Below, one piece after another: positions 10,377 to 19,932 of a DNA stretch of 64,000 nucleotides (position 1 is the stretch's first letter; each line of letters starts with the position of its first letter). Location of the stretch: contig NZ_CP081295.1 of assembly GCF_019711375.1 (NCBI RefSeq), positions 620,001 through 684,000 on the forward strand, in the 5' to 3' direction. This DNA is from Qipengyuania aurantiaca (GTDB lineage: Bacteria > Pseudomonadota > Alphaproteobacteria > Sphingomonadales > Sphingomonadaceae). The position numbers and the translations under genes are program-made. The notes beneath the pieces were generated by a model. The model was given only the letters and a program-made list of their open reading frames with translations. It had not been told where the DNA came from and did no database searches.

Positions 10377-10430
10377 GGGAAGATATTCCCTAAAACCCGC
10401 GCACGCCTCGTTAGTAGCGGGAAAATATCC
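10377..10430. promoter_or_regulatory. Paired GGGAA-ATAT elements, putative Lrp/AsnC operator
   Basis: Two related elements sit in the 141-base gap between the Lrp/AsnC gene and cysG. GGGAAGATATTCCC at 10377-10390 is a nearly perfect palindrome, and GGGAAAATATCC is at 10419-10430. They start 42 bases apart, about four helical turns, which suits multimeric Lrp-type proteins. Binding is inferred, not shown. Confidence 0.45.
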
Positions 10431-10467
10431 TATGTCGCAATGCACAATCGAACCCCACGGATTCTGC

Positions 10468-11868
10468 ATGCGCTATCTTCCAATCTTTCTCGACACCTCG
10501 GCCTCCCGGATCATCGTTTCCGGAGCGGGCGGGGCGGCTACGGCGAAACTGCGCCTGCTGGTCAAATCGCAGGCCCGGATCACGGTTTTCGGATCGTCGC
10601 CAACCGATCAGGTCCTCCGCTGGGCCGAAGAAGGCCGCGTCGAGCATGTCGAACGCTTCCCCGCGCCCGCAGACCTTGCCGGCGCTGACCTTCTCTATGT
10701 CGCGCGCGAGGACAGCGAGGACGCGATGGAGCACGATGTCGCCATGGGCCGCGCTGCGGGCCTGCTGGTCACCGCGGTCGACACCCCCGCCCTGTGCGAT
10801 TTCATCACGCCCGCCATCGTCGACCGCGACCCGGTCGTCATCGCCATCGGCACCGAAGGCACCGCCCCGATGCTGGCGCGGCAGCTCAAGGCACGGATCG
10901 AAGGCCTGGTGAGCCAGTCGACCGGCGAACTCGCCAAGCTCGCCGCCACGCTGCGCCACCGGGCAAACGCGGTTGCCGCAGGCTCGAAGCGGCGCGGCCT
11001 TTGGGCGCGGTTCTTCGGCGAGGAAGGCCGCCGTGCCTTTGCGGACGGCGGCGCACCCGCAGCCGAAGACCTGTTCGAGACGCTGCTGGACGAAGCCGGG
11101 ACACGCGGGAGCGAAGGCCATGTCGCGCTGGTCGGCGCAGGCCCCGGCGATCCCGAACTCCTCACCCGCAAGGCGCACCGCCTGCTGGGCGATGCAGACG
11201 TGGTCATCCACGACCGGCTCGTTTCGCCACAGGTGATGGAGCTCGCCCGGCGTGAGGCGCAGATCATCGAAGTCGGCAAGTCGCCCTATGGCACAAGCTG
11301 GAAGCAGGGAGACATCGACGCGCTCATCGTCACCGAGGCGCAGAAGGGCCAGAAGGTCGTGCGCCTCAAATCGGGCGATCCCGGCATCTACGGCAGGCTG
11401 GACGAGGAGGTGACCGCGCTCGAACGCGCCGGCGTTTCCTTCGAAGTCGTGCCCGGCATCACAGCGGCCATCGCGGGCGCCGCCGAACTCGGCCAGTCGC
11501 TCACCCGCCGCGGCCGCAACTCCAGCCTGCGTTTCCTCACCGGCCACGATATCGACGGTTTTGCCGAGCACGACTGGAACTCGCTCGCCGCGCCCGGCGC
11601 GACGGCTGCGATCTACATGGGCGTGCGGGCCGCGCGCTTCATCCAGGGCCGCCTGATCATGCATGGCGCGCACACCTCCACGCCCGTGACCGTGATCGAG
11701 AACGTCTCGCGGCTCGATCGCAAGCAAGTCGCCGCGACGCTGGCCGACCTGCCCGAAGCCATGGCCAAGGGCAGCATCAAGGGCCCGGCCATCCTCTATC
11801 TCGGCATCGCGCCGCGAACCGCGCAAGGCTCCGGCCTGATCGACGAAAGGACCGCCACCCATGCCTAA
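10468..11868 (+). CDS. cysG: Siroheme synthase: precorrin-2 dehydrogenase/ferrochelatase plus uroporphyrinogen-III C-methyltransferase
   Basis: The protein has about 466 residues. The N-terminal domain (1 to about 150) begins MRYLPIFLDTSASRIIVSG, a CysG-type NAD-binding fold, and keeps the VDTPALCDFITPAIVDRDPVVIA region with its conserved Asp. The C-terminal domain (about 215-460) is an SAM-dependent uroporphyrinogen methyltransferase: VGAGPGDPELLTRKA, then DVVIHDRLV, RLKSGDPGIYGR and GITAAIAGAA. It makes siroheme, the cofactor of the reductase encoded two genes downstream. The first gene of the sulfate-reduction operon. The ATG at 10468 matches the family start; an ATG 36 bases upstream is possible. 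DUF2849 overlaps its end by 8 bases. Confidence 0.93.
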   Translation: MRYLPIFLDTSASRIIVSGAGGAATAKLRLLVKSQARITVFGSSPTDQVLRWAEEGRVEHVERFPAPADLAGADLLYVAREDSEDAMEHDVAMGRAAGLLVTAVDTPALCDFITPAIVDRDPVVIAIGTEGTAPMLARQLKARIEGLVSQSTGELAKLAATLRHRANAVAAGSKRRGLWARFFGEEGRRAFADGGAPAAEDLFETLLDEAGTRGSEGHVALVGAGPGDPELLTRKAHRLLGDADVVIHDRLVSPQVMELARREAQIIEVGKSPYGTSWKQGDIDALIVTEAQKGQKVVRLKSGDPGIYGRLDEEVTALERAGVSFEVVPGITAAIAGAAELGQSLTRRGRNSSLRFLTGHDIDGFAEHDWNSLAAPGATAAIYMGVRAARFIQGRLIMHGAHTSTPVTVIENVSRLDRKQVAATLADLPEAMAKGSIKGPAILYLGIAPRTAQGSGLIDERTATHA

Positions 11869-12200
11869 GGCACCCAAGCCCCAGCTGGTCAGCGCGAACG
11901 ATTTGCTAGAAGGCCATGTCCTTTACCTCGGCCGCGAGGGTGTCTGGACCACCAGCCGCCAGCAGGCTGCTGTTTCGACCGACAAGGACGAGCTCGACGC
12001 GCTGGCCGCCAAGGCCTCCGCAACGCGCCAGGTGGTCGATGTCGCCCATGTCGAGGTGACGCTCGAAGACGGCGGCACCCCGCGCCCCGTGACGTTGCGC
12101 GAAGTCATCCGCGACCGTGGCCCCACCAACCGCCCGGACCTCGGGCGGCAGGCCGACCCCACTCTCCTCCAGACCGGCAGCGAAGCCGAAGGCACCGCCC

Positions 12201-12208
<8 letters not shown>
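11861..12208 (+). CDS. DUF2849 domain protein
   Basis: This 115-residue soluble protein reads NDLLEGHVLYLGREGVWTTSRQQAAV near its start, the pattern of DUF2849, a family found between siroheme synthase and sulfite reductase genes in alphaproteobacteria. No catalytic motif is visible; an accessory role to the sulfite reductase is inferred from conserved neighbourhood. It overlaps cysG by 8 bases upstream and the reductase gene by 8 bases downstream, so expression is tightly coupled. Confidence 0.85.
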
Positions 12209-13878
<1,670 letters not shown>

Positions 13879-13889
<11 letters not shown>

Positions 13890-14604
13890 GGGCGATCTCT
13901 ACGGCGATGCGCGCCTGACGCCGGAGCGCGAGGGCAAGACCCTCGCCTTCCTGGCCGAGTCCATCCTGCGCGACTATCCGGGCCGCGTCGCAATGGTGTC
14001 CAGCTTCGGCGCGGAATCCATCGTGCTGCTCGACATGGTGGCGCGCATCAATCCGAACACGCCGATCCTCTTGAATGAAACCGGGATGCTGTTTGCCGAA
14101 ACGCTGAACTACCAGCGCGAGGTCTCTGCCCTATTGGGCCTCACGAATGTCCAGCTCGTCCGCCCGACCCGCCAGCGGTTGGCGGAGGAAGACCCCAACG
14201 GCCTCCTCCACCGCAACGACAGCGATGCCTGCTGCAATCTTCGCAAGAGCGAGCCGCTGCGCCGCGCGCTCGCGCCCTTCGATGCCTGGATCACCGGGCG
14301 CAAGAAGTTCCAGAACGACAAGCGGGCCGAGATGCAGCCGGTCGAGCAGGACGGCGCGGGCCGCGTGAAACTCAACCCCCTCGCCGATTGGACCCCGTCC
14401 GATATTCGCGACTATTTCGACCGCTACGACCTGCCGCGCCACCCGCTGGTGAGCCAGGGCTATCCCAGCATCGGCTGCGCGCCCTGCACCAGCCTCGTGC
14501 TGGCCGGCGAAGACGCCCGCGCCGGGCGCTGGCGCGGCACCGAGAAGACCGAATGCGGCATCCATTATGTCGAAGGCCAATTTATCGCCGGAGCAGGAAT
14601 CTGA
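13879..14604 (+). CDS. cysH: Phosphoadenylyl/adenylyl-sulfate reductase
   Basis: The protein has about 241 residues. It contains the PAPS-reductase core (MVSSFGAESIVLLDMVARI, then ETGMLFAETLNYQ) and the arginine/cysteine motifs DACCNLRKSEPL and GCAPCT followed by the C-terminal ECGIH. Two Cys pairs (CC and CxxC) are the ligands that mark the [4Fe-4S] type, which generally prefers adenylyl sulfate. It reduces activated sulfate to sulfite for the reductase encoded upstream. The start is a GTG at 13879 (VLLEGDLYGD), overlapping cysI by 11 bases; no ATG is available nearby. DUF934 follows after two bases. Confidence 0.92.
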
Positions 14605-14606
14605 GC

Positions 14607-15011
14607 ATGACCCTCGTTACCCCCGCAGGCTTCCGCCCCGACGACAACCGCAGCTACGCGCCCCATGACGAGCTGCCCGCTGGCAGCGACCTCGCCGTGG
14701 ACCTGCCGAACGACGCCGACCCGACCGTGCTGGCTCCGCGCATCGGCGACATCGCGCTGATCCGCATCCCCTTCCCCACCTATGGCGACGGGCGCGGCTT
14801 CAGCATCGCGCGCGAATTGCGCGAAATGGGGTATGCAGGAACGCTGCGCGCTTCGGGCTATGTCATCTCCGACCAGTTCCGCCACGCGCTCCAATCGGGT
14901 TTCGACGAAGTCGAGATCGACGACGCCCTCGCCGCGCGCCAGCCCGAAGAGCTGTGGCAGGTCGAAGACTGGAAATCCTACCGCGCAAAACTGGTGCAAG
15001 GCGCCGCCTGA
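14607..15011 (+). CDS. DUF934 domain protein (sulfite-reductase-linked)
   Basis: The 134-residue protein belongs to DUF934, which almost always follows cysI/cysH in proteobacteria. Motifs are FPTYGDGRGFSIARELRE, GYVISDQFRHALQSGFDEVE and the tail WQVEDWKSYRAKL. No metal or cofactor ligands are obvious; the protein is often called an oxidoreductase-associated factor, but the biochemical role is unproven. It is the last gene of the operon that begins with cysG, starting two bases after the cysH stop. About 40 bases later comes a tRNA on the other strand. Confidence 0.85.
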   Translation: MTLVTPAGFRPDDNRSYAPHDELPAGSDLAVDLPNDADPTVLAPRIGDIALIRIPFPTYGDGRGFSIARELREMGYAGTLRASGYVISDQFRHALQSGFDEVEIDDALAARQPEELWQVEDWKSYRAKLVQGAA

Positions 15012-15050
15012 TCGCGCTGCGCAGCCCGGTCGATTTTCAGGAAAGGTGAC

Positions 15051-15140
<90 letters not shown>

Positions 15141-15301
15141 GCATGTCGGGTGCGCTTGATGGGCCATGGGCCCCGGTCGAAGCGAGCGCGGCCAATAGCC
15201 ACCTCTTGCGCCCTTGCCAACCCCTTTCGCGCGCGAAAACGGGGGATGGATTGCCGCTACCCCTTGTCGATTTGCCGCGGCGCACCATATCCTGCCTATT
15301 C

Positions 15302-15682
15302 ATGGACAGGGCATCGTTTTTCTCCGCACAGGCCGGCCGCACTCTCGAGGCGCCGCGCCGTATCCTCACGCGCTTCGCCATTGGCGACGTGGTCCGACAC
15401 AAGGCGTTCGACTTTCGCGGCGTGATCTTCGACGTCGATCCGGTTTTCGCCAATAGCGAGGACTGGTACCAGTCGATCCCCGAGGACATCCGTCCCGACC
15501 GCAACCAGCCGTTCTACCACCTGCTCGCTGAAAGCGACGAGAGCGATTACGTCGCCTACGTCAGCCAGCAGAACCTGGTGCGCGATTCGCTGGCCGGGCC
15601 CGTTTCGCATCCCGATGTGCACCAGTATTTCGAACAGTTCGAAAACGGGCGCTACCGGATGCGCAACCGCCTCACGCACTGA
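15302..15682 (+). CDS. hspQ: Heat shock protein HspQ (hemimethylated-DNA-binding YccV-like family)
   Basis: The 126-residue protein contains FAIGDVVRHKAFDFRGVIFDVDPVFANSEDWYQSIP and FYHLLAESDESDYVAYVSQQNLV, both hallmarks of HspQ. In enterobacteria HspQ is a small cytosolic factor that promotes degradation of specific proteins (an effector of Lon, and linked to DnaA turnover). Length and start (MDRASFFSAQ) are normal. It stands alone between tRNA-Ser and the low-GC segment; a stem-loop lies 25 bases after the stop. Confidence 0.9.
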   Translation: MDRASFFSAQAGRTLEAPRRILTRFAIGDVVRHKAFDFRGVIFDVDPVFANSEDWYQSIPEDIRPDRNQPFYHLLAESDESDYVAYVSQQNLVRDSLAGPVSHPDVHQYFEQFENGRYRMRNRLTH

Positions 15683-15706
15683 GGCCCCATCGCAGCTTAA
15701 CGGAAT

Positions 15707-15738
15707 GGAGCCGGACTGCCCCCTGGCGATCCGGCTCC
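15707..15738 (+). terminator. Stem-loop after hspQ
   Basis: GGAGCCGGA (15707-15715) pairs perfectly with TCCGGCTCC (15730-15738) across a 14-base loop, 25 bases after the hspQ stop. No T-run follows, so it may stabilise the 3' end or act with Rho. The rest of the gap up to 15981 shows nothing recognisable. Confidence 0.45.
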
Positions 15739-15981
15739 CTCCCGTGACGAATTCAGGGCTAGGTCGTCCGCCCCGGGAGTGACTGCGCGCGCCCGCTTGG
15801 GGTCGGGCTGCGACGGGAAACTCCGTACCCATGCTGGTAAGCGGCGAAGGTTAACGACCTGCAAGCATTTGACGATTTTTTTGAGAAATTTTTGGCTTCG
15901 CTAACAAGCCGCCAATCGAGCCTATGCCGGCGCACTCCAGAGTTTCCAAAGCACGACAATCGAGCGAGCCGGTTGGAGCCC

Positions 15982-17175
15982 CTACTGCTTCGCCCTGGCT
16001 TGTCGTAATAACTTGTCTTCCCGATAAAGCGCGGCGCAGCACATCACGAACAGCGTTAGGGCTGAAGTATAGAACAAGGGTCCGTCGAGAAGTCCCAAGG
16101 CAAGAGTACCAGCGACGGCTGCGAGGGCGGGAACATTGCGATGCTGACCCTGGATATTTATCCAAATGCCGCGACCGACAAGGTAAGACACCGCGAGAGC
16201 GCCAATCACTCCAAATTGCACCACCATCTGAAGATAAATATTGTGCGGATGAAAGGCAGGCCAAAGGTCTTGGACGTGATAAATGAACTGTCCGTCGCCA
16301 TGGCCATAGAACGGCTCCTGGCGGATCAGATCCAAGGCCCGCTCCCAGAGCATCATTCGCCCCGCTTCCATGTTCACTGAACCGGTGTAGCCGAGAACCG
16401 TGAGAATAAGCCGCTGAATGCCCCAATGGTCTTGAGGCGGAATATATATGAAAGAGAGCGGAACACTCGTGGCGTAGAGGCAAGCCACAGCGCCAACGTT
16501 CTTTTTCCAACTCGGAGAAAGAACGGCAGCGGTCATGGCAGCAAGCAGGCACGCCAGGATGGCAGCTCTGCCGCCTGCCAAGTTTGCGAATGTGAAACCG
16601 GCCAAAATAGCTATCAGGAACTGCCAGCGGCGATCACTGGTAAAGGCCAATCCTGCGGCGATGCCCACCTGAAAAACGACGAGATATCCGAGATGGCGTA
16701 CGTGCCTGACAGACACGAAAAAGCGGCGCCAATCATAGTCCGGGTTTCCTGCCTCAATGGCAATGACAAGATAGCAGAGCGCTATCCAAAGAGATAAACC
16801 GACAAGGATCGCGCAAAACAATCTTCGGTAATCTGGCACTATCGAAACCATCAGCCAAGCCAACACCAGCAGTGCGATGTTTCGGAACAAATAAACACCG
16901 GCGACGACAGGTTCGGAGGCGGAATACCGAAGAGAAAGAAGAGATGCCCCGACAATTACGCTCGAAGCAATGATGACACCCCAGCTCGGACGGGATAACT
17001 TGGATTTCTGCCGCGACCCAGCCAGCACAACGGCTGCGATGAGCGGACATAAATAGAGCCAAATCCAAGGCAGAAAATTGACGGAATGCGGAATTTGATA
17101 GGTCAGCAAACCGATCGCTGTCGGCATAATCGCCAGGACGACGTACATCGGAGAGCGTTCGTTTTGTGACGTCAT
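15982..17175 (-). CDS. O-antigen ligase / Wzy-type polymerase family membrane protein
   Basis: The 397-residue protein has about ten to twelve membrane spans and a large hydrophilic loop near 275-320 holding GHGDGQFIYHVQDLWPAFHPHNIYLQMVVQFG. That loop, with its HNxYLQ/HPHN motif, marks the Wzy_C/WaaL superfamily, which polymerises or ligates lipid-linked sugar chains at the outer face of the inner membrane. Which of the two reactions applies cannot be told. Codon usage and GC are clearly lower than in flanking genes, suggesting transfer. It is coupled to the PAP2-type gene upstream (overlap of 4 bases, ATGA); no other glycan genes are near. Confidence 0.8.
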   Translation of the reverse strand: MTSQNERSPMYVVLAIMPTAIGLLTYQIPHSVNFLPWIWLYLCPLIAAVVLAGSRQKSKLSRPSWGVIIASSVIVGASLLSLRYSASEPVVAGVYLFRNIALLVLAWLMVSIVPDYRRLFCAILVGLSLWIALCYLVIAIEAGNPDYDWRRFFVSVRHVRHLGYLVVFQVGIAAGLAFTSDRRWQFLIAILAGFTFANLAGGRAAILACLLAAMTAAVLSPSWKKNVGAVACLYATSVPLSFIYIPPQDHWGIQRLILTVLGYTGSVNMEAGRMMLWERALDLIRQEPFYGHGDGQFIYHVQDLWPAFHPHNIYLQMVVQFGVIGALAVSYLVGRGIWINIQGQHRNVPALAAVAGTLALGLLDGPLFYTSALTLFVMCCAALYREDKLLRQARAKQ

Positions 17176-18230
17176 GATAAAACGCTAGCTGGTTTTTCAG
17201 GCGTTTCGAGTCGATCGGACAGCGAAGACAAACCCTTGCCGCTTACCCACCAGACGAGAAGCACAAAAATGGCAGAGACTGGCCCGTCTGTTGCGTAATG
17301 CCAGCCCAGATGGATAGAACCTAAATAGATAAGTAACGCATAGGCCCAACCAATAACAGTAAGGATAGGTTTGCGATAACTCTGCAACCACAAGGCAAAT
17401 AGTACCGCGATTGCCACATGCATCGATGGCATAGCGGAAATTCCGCTTATCAGGGTCGGATTGTCCATGGTTGAGATCAGGATATCCTTCACCGCCAGAA
17501 CGCGTGGCACAGAAGCCTGCAATTCAGCGATCAGTGGCAGGAAAGAATTATCAGCGTAGAAGTCAGCCACCATTATGGGACCCACTGATGAGGCTAAGGT
17601 AGCTGTCAGACCACCAAGTAACAACCAGCTGAGCTGAAAACAAATAGCGAAGCGTATCTTGCGCATCTCGTCAAAAGAGAGTGCGATCCAGACCGCCAAT
17701 CCGATGTGAACGAAATGCCAACCGTCATATAACCAAGCAATGGCCGGTGTGGCCCAGCCGCATAGTGCATGAGTAATCCGCCAGGGATCCGTGCCAAATA
17801 TCCATCGGTCGACATCGATCAAAAAGGGATCGGCGTAAAACGGCCTGACTTCAGGAATACTTTTCTTAATTCCACTTCCGGTTTCGAGTGTGATCGCCAA
17901 GGATAGAAATACCATGCATGAAGTAAGAACCCAGAGCCAGTGCGCCCTGATATCTAAGAGAAGTCGATGAAAAGGCGAAGGGTGTCGTCGAACCGCTAGC
18001 AGGACAATCCTTCCGAGGAATATCAACGCCATGCCGATCAGAGAGAGGATGATGAAGGCCTCGCTCCGATTGTTCTCTGGAACTGGCACACTTGCGGCAA
18101 TGACAGCGACAAACGCAACCGCCGCATAGCCCCAGAATTTTTCGGTCTGAAATGGTGACTGTGGTTCGCTGGCATCGCGCCCTTCCGGAATCGGATCGCG
18201 GCTTCCAAAAAGCGTAATCGCTTTCTTCAT
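17172..18230 (-). CDS. PAP2 / Aur1-type phosphatase or phosphotransferase, membrane protein
   Basis: The 352-residue protein is a multispan membrane protein with the phosphatidic-acid-phosphatase active site in the inositolphosphotransferase (Aur1/Ipt1) form: AMPSMHVAIAV (about 265-275) and GWHYATDGPVS (about 305-315), giving the two essential His residues and the Asp. It likely removes or transfers a lipid-linked phosphate, for instance recycling polyprenyl pyrophosphate or modifying a lipid. The first half carries four to five spans typical of larger PAP2 proteins. Lower GC than the surrounding chromosome; co-transcribed with the Wzy/ligase-type gene, so a shared role in surface glycan assembly is a fair inference. 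Confidence 0.8.
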   Translation of the reverse strand: MKKAITLFGSRDPIPEGRDASEPQSPFQTEKFWGYAAVAFVAVIAASVPVPENNRSEAFIILSLIGMALIFLGRIVLLAVRRHPSPFHRLLLDIRAHWLWVLTSCMVFLSLAITLETGSGIKKSIPEVRPFYADPFLIDVDRWIFGTDPWRITHALCGWATPAIAWLYDGWHFVHIGLAVWIALSFDEMRKIRFAICFQLSWLLLGGLTATLASSVGPIMVADFYADNSFLPLIAELQASVPRVLAVKDILISTMDNPTLISGISAMPSMHVAIAVLFALWLQSYRKPILTVIGWAYALLIYLGSIHLGWHYATDGPVSAIFVLLVWWVSGKGLSSLSDRLETPEKPASVLS

Positions 18231-18575
18231 GTGACAGTCCCGATCCTTCCTGCCTTGCCTGCATAGCGAATGCTCCTTTCTTTTTCGTCAAGCCGAAGCA
18301 TCGTCCTCAAACCGGCTGAAAAACTTTACAGGCGAGCGCGGTCAGGCATCAAGATCTTTCGCCAGCTTTTCGAAACTATCCTCGCGCCGTTCTGCGACTT
18401 AGCGTCCGAGCTGCCCTCACAGCCTCGGCGCTCGGTGGCATTCGCTTTCCTCGACGTAGCCGGTTGACCGGCCAGTCGCTTCTTTCTCAAAAACGCGTCA
18501 GTGTCCATCGTCAGAACCTCTGGCACAACTTCCAGCGTAGGATTGCGGAGTGTGGGCGTCGCCTTGGACTGATGT
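18231..18575. other. 345-base intergenic stretch without recognised gene
   Basis: It lies between the start of the PAP2-type gene and the end of a transposase remnant. It should hold the promoter of the leftward PAP2/Wzy pair, near 18235-18300, where AT-rich sequence is found. The few short open frames show no recognisable domain or good ribosome binding site. I see nothing else. Confidence 0.5.
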
Positions 18576-18755
18576 TTAGGCAGCGAGTTTGCGGTGTTGC
18601 AAGTGCCGATATTCGAGCATCTTTCGCCTGATCCTTTGTCGTTGTTTAATGGTGGCCGATCTTTTGCCAAATTGGGCGTCGGCAGGTGTCATGTTGTCGA
18701 GGCTCTCATGGTAGCGTTGATGGTTGTAATGTTCGACGACGACGCGGAAGAGGCT
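18576..18755 (-). pseudogene. IS3-family transposase (OrfB) C-terminal remnant
   Basis: The last about 55 codons of an IS3-type transposase are recognisable: VVEHYNHQRYHESLDNMTPAD followed by a basic C-terminus, which is the end of the rve integrase domain as found in many OrfB proteins. The catalytic DDE residues and everything upstream are absent: the frame continues into unrelated sequence before 18755. Neither intact terminal repeats nor OrfA are visible. It is therefore a decayed insertion sequence and marks past rearrangement in this segment. Confidence 0.8.
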
Positions 18756-18867
18756 GACAAGGTCGACATCGCGAGAACCGAAGGTGACCTCGCTAGCTAT
18801 ATCTATGGTCTGCAGATCAGCAAGCACGGCGTCTTGGCGCTTCCGGTCGCGCTCGCGCGTAGTTTCT

Positions 18868-19413
18868 AGAAATCGCGACGCTCCGGGACTTTCTCTCGGC
18901 AAATTGAACCTAGAAAGTGCGAGTGTCGCCAGAAATGATCCCGAAACCACTGCGGCCCCGCTTATGCACTTTGCAATCGACTGGGCCGACGGCTCTGCGC
19001 TATCTTTTGGTGAAATCAAAGCCGAAAGCGTCGGTCGCTCCGCAAGGGCATTCGCTAAAGTCGCAGGGCAGGAATATGCCGAGATGTGCGACAAAAATGG
19101 TGTCGCCCAGCTTCCGGATGCATCCGATGCCGAGATAGAGAGCGACATTCGGGTTCCAATCCTGAGCGGAGGGCTCGATGTCCAGACTCCTTAAGTTTTG
19201 AGCGAAAAAGTCGCCGGGCGCTTGTCACATGCGATCCACGTGATCTTCGCCAGTGGCCCTCACGGCCAGATCTTGAACATCAATCGATGCGCTATTCAGG
19301 TCATAGCCGATTTTCCGGATAATCCGCGAGACAAGCTTGACCATCGCTGCTTTGCTGGGGAAAAGCCCTTGCCGCTCATCCTGCCTGAGATCGAGATGAA
19401 CCCTTCTCCGTAG
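18868..19413 (+). pseudogene. Alpha/beta-hydrolase C-terminal fragment with in-frame stop
   Basis: One reading frame gives IRVPILSGGLDVQTP, a TAA stop at 19192-19194, then after two codons SEKVAGRLSHAIHVIFASGPHG and VIADFPDNPRDKLDHRC. Together these match the C-terminal part of a tripeptidyl-aminopeptidase-like alpha/beta-hydrolase: the Asp of SGGLDVQTP and the His of GPHG would be two members of the catalytic triad. The N-terminal half with the nucleophile Ser is missing and is replaced by the IS3 remnant side. So the gene was first truncated and then interrupted. The exact left edge of homology is uncertain. Confidence 0.65.
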
Positions 19414-19454
19414 CGATTGCGAGATTGGTGCTATGCTCGCTTGATTAGGTATAT

Positions 19455-19679
19455 ATGCCCATTAATCTCCTGGGAGAGCGGTCGCTCCGCTATCAGGCCT
19501 TCTTTGTCAATTCAGTGAGTCCGCAACTAGGGCGCAAAGCAGACCTTAAGTGGTTAGACATTGCCTTTTTGATACGGCCGAATACCGCGGCACAATTTGA
19601 GGCGAATAGGAAATTTTTGCAGCGGAATTCCGCCATTTTGGCGGCTCAACTCGGAGAACCACCAACTTTTCGGATGTAA
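19455..19679 (+). CDS. Short hypothetical frame, 74 residues
   Basis: Starting MPINLLGERSLRYQAFFVNS, this frame codes for a soluble, mixed-charge peptide without signal sequence, membrane span or recognised motif. It lies in a gene-poor stretch (19414-19932) next to decayed genes, and has AT-rich sequence with no obvious ribosome binding site. It may be a fragment of a lost gene or no gene at all. Between 19680 and 19932 I see only the upstream region of the RTX nuclease gene, with a purine-rich GAGGGG 10 bases before its ATG. Confidence 0.25.
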   Translation: MPINLLGERSLRYQAFFVNSVSPQLGRKADLKWLDIAFLIRPNTAAQFEANRKFLQRNSAILAAQLGEPPTFRM

Positions 19680-19932
19680 CGCACATCAGCCTACTCCGAC
19701 CCGTATATTTCTAACCTTCGAGGCAAGGACCGGCACACGGTCTCACTCGTCGTTCGATCGCCCTTTTGGCCTACCCGCTGCACCTCAAGATGTCCCGAAA
19801 CGGGACGTAGGCCACTAATCGGCGTATAACGCGTCGCGAGTCATTCATTTGTCTTAAGATTTCCTTACCACTTCGACCCGCGAGAGCGACCCGTCCGGAG
19901 TCGCGCTTTCCTTTTTCTCGAGGGGTCACATC

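Noticed and set aside
19192..19194. Programmed recoding of the TAA in the hydrolase fragment
   Set aside because: TAA is not a usual recoding codon, no downstream element is visible, and the gene is also truncated at its 5' end.
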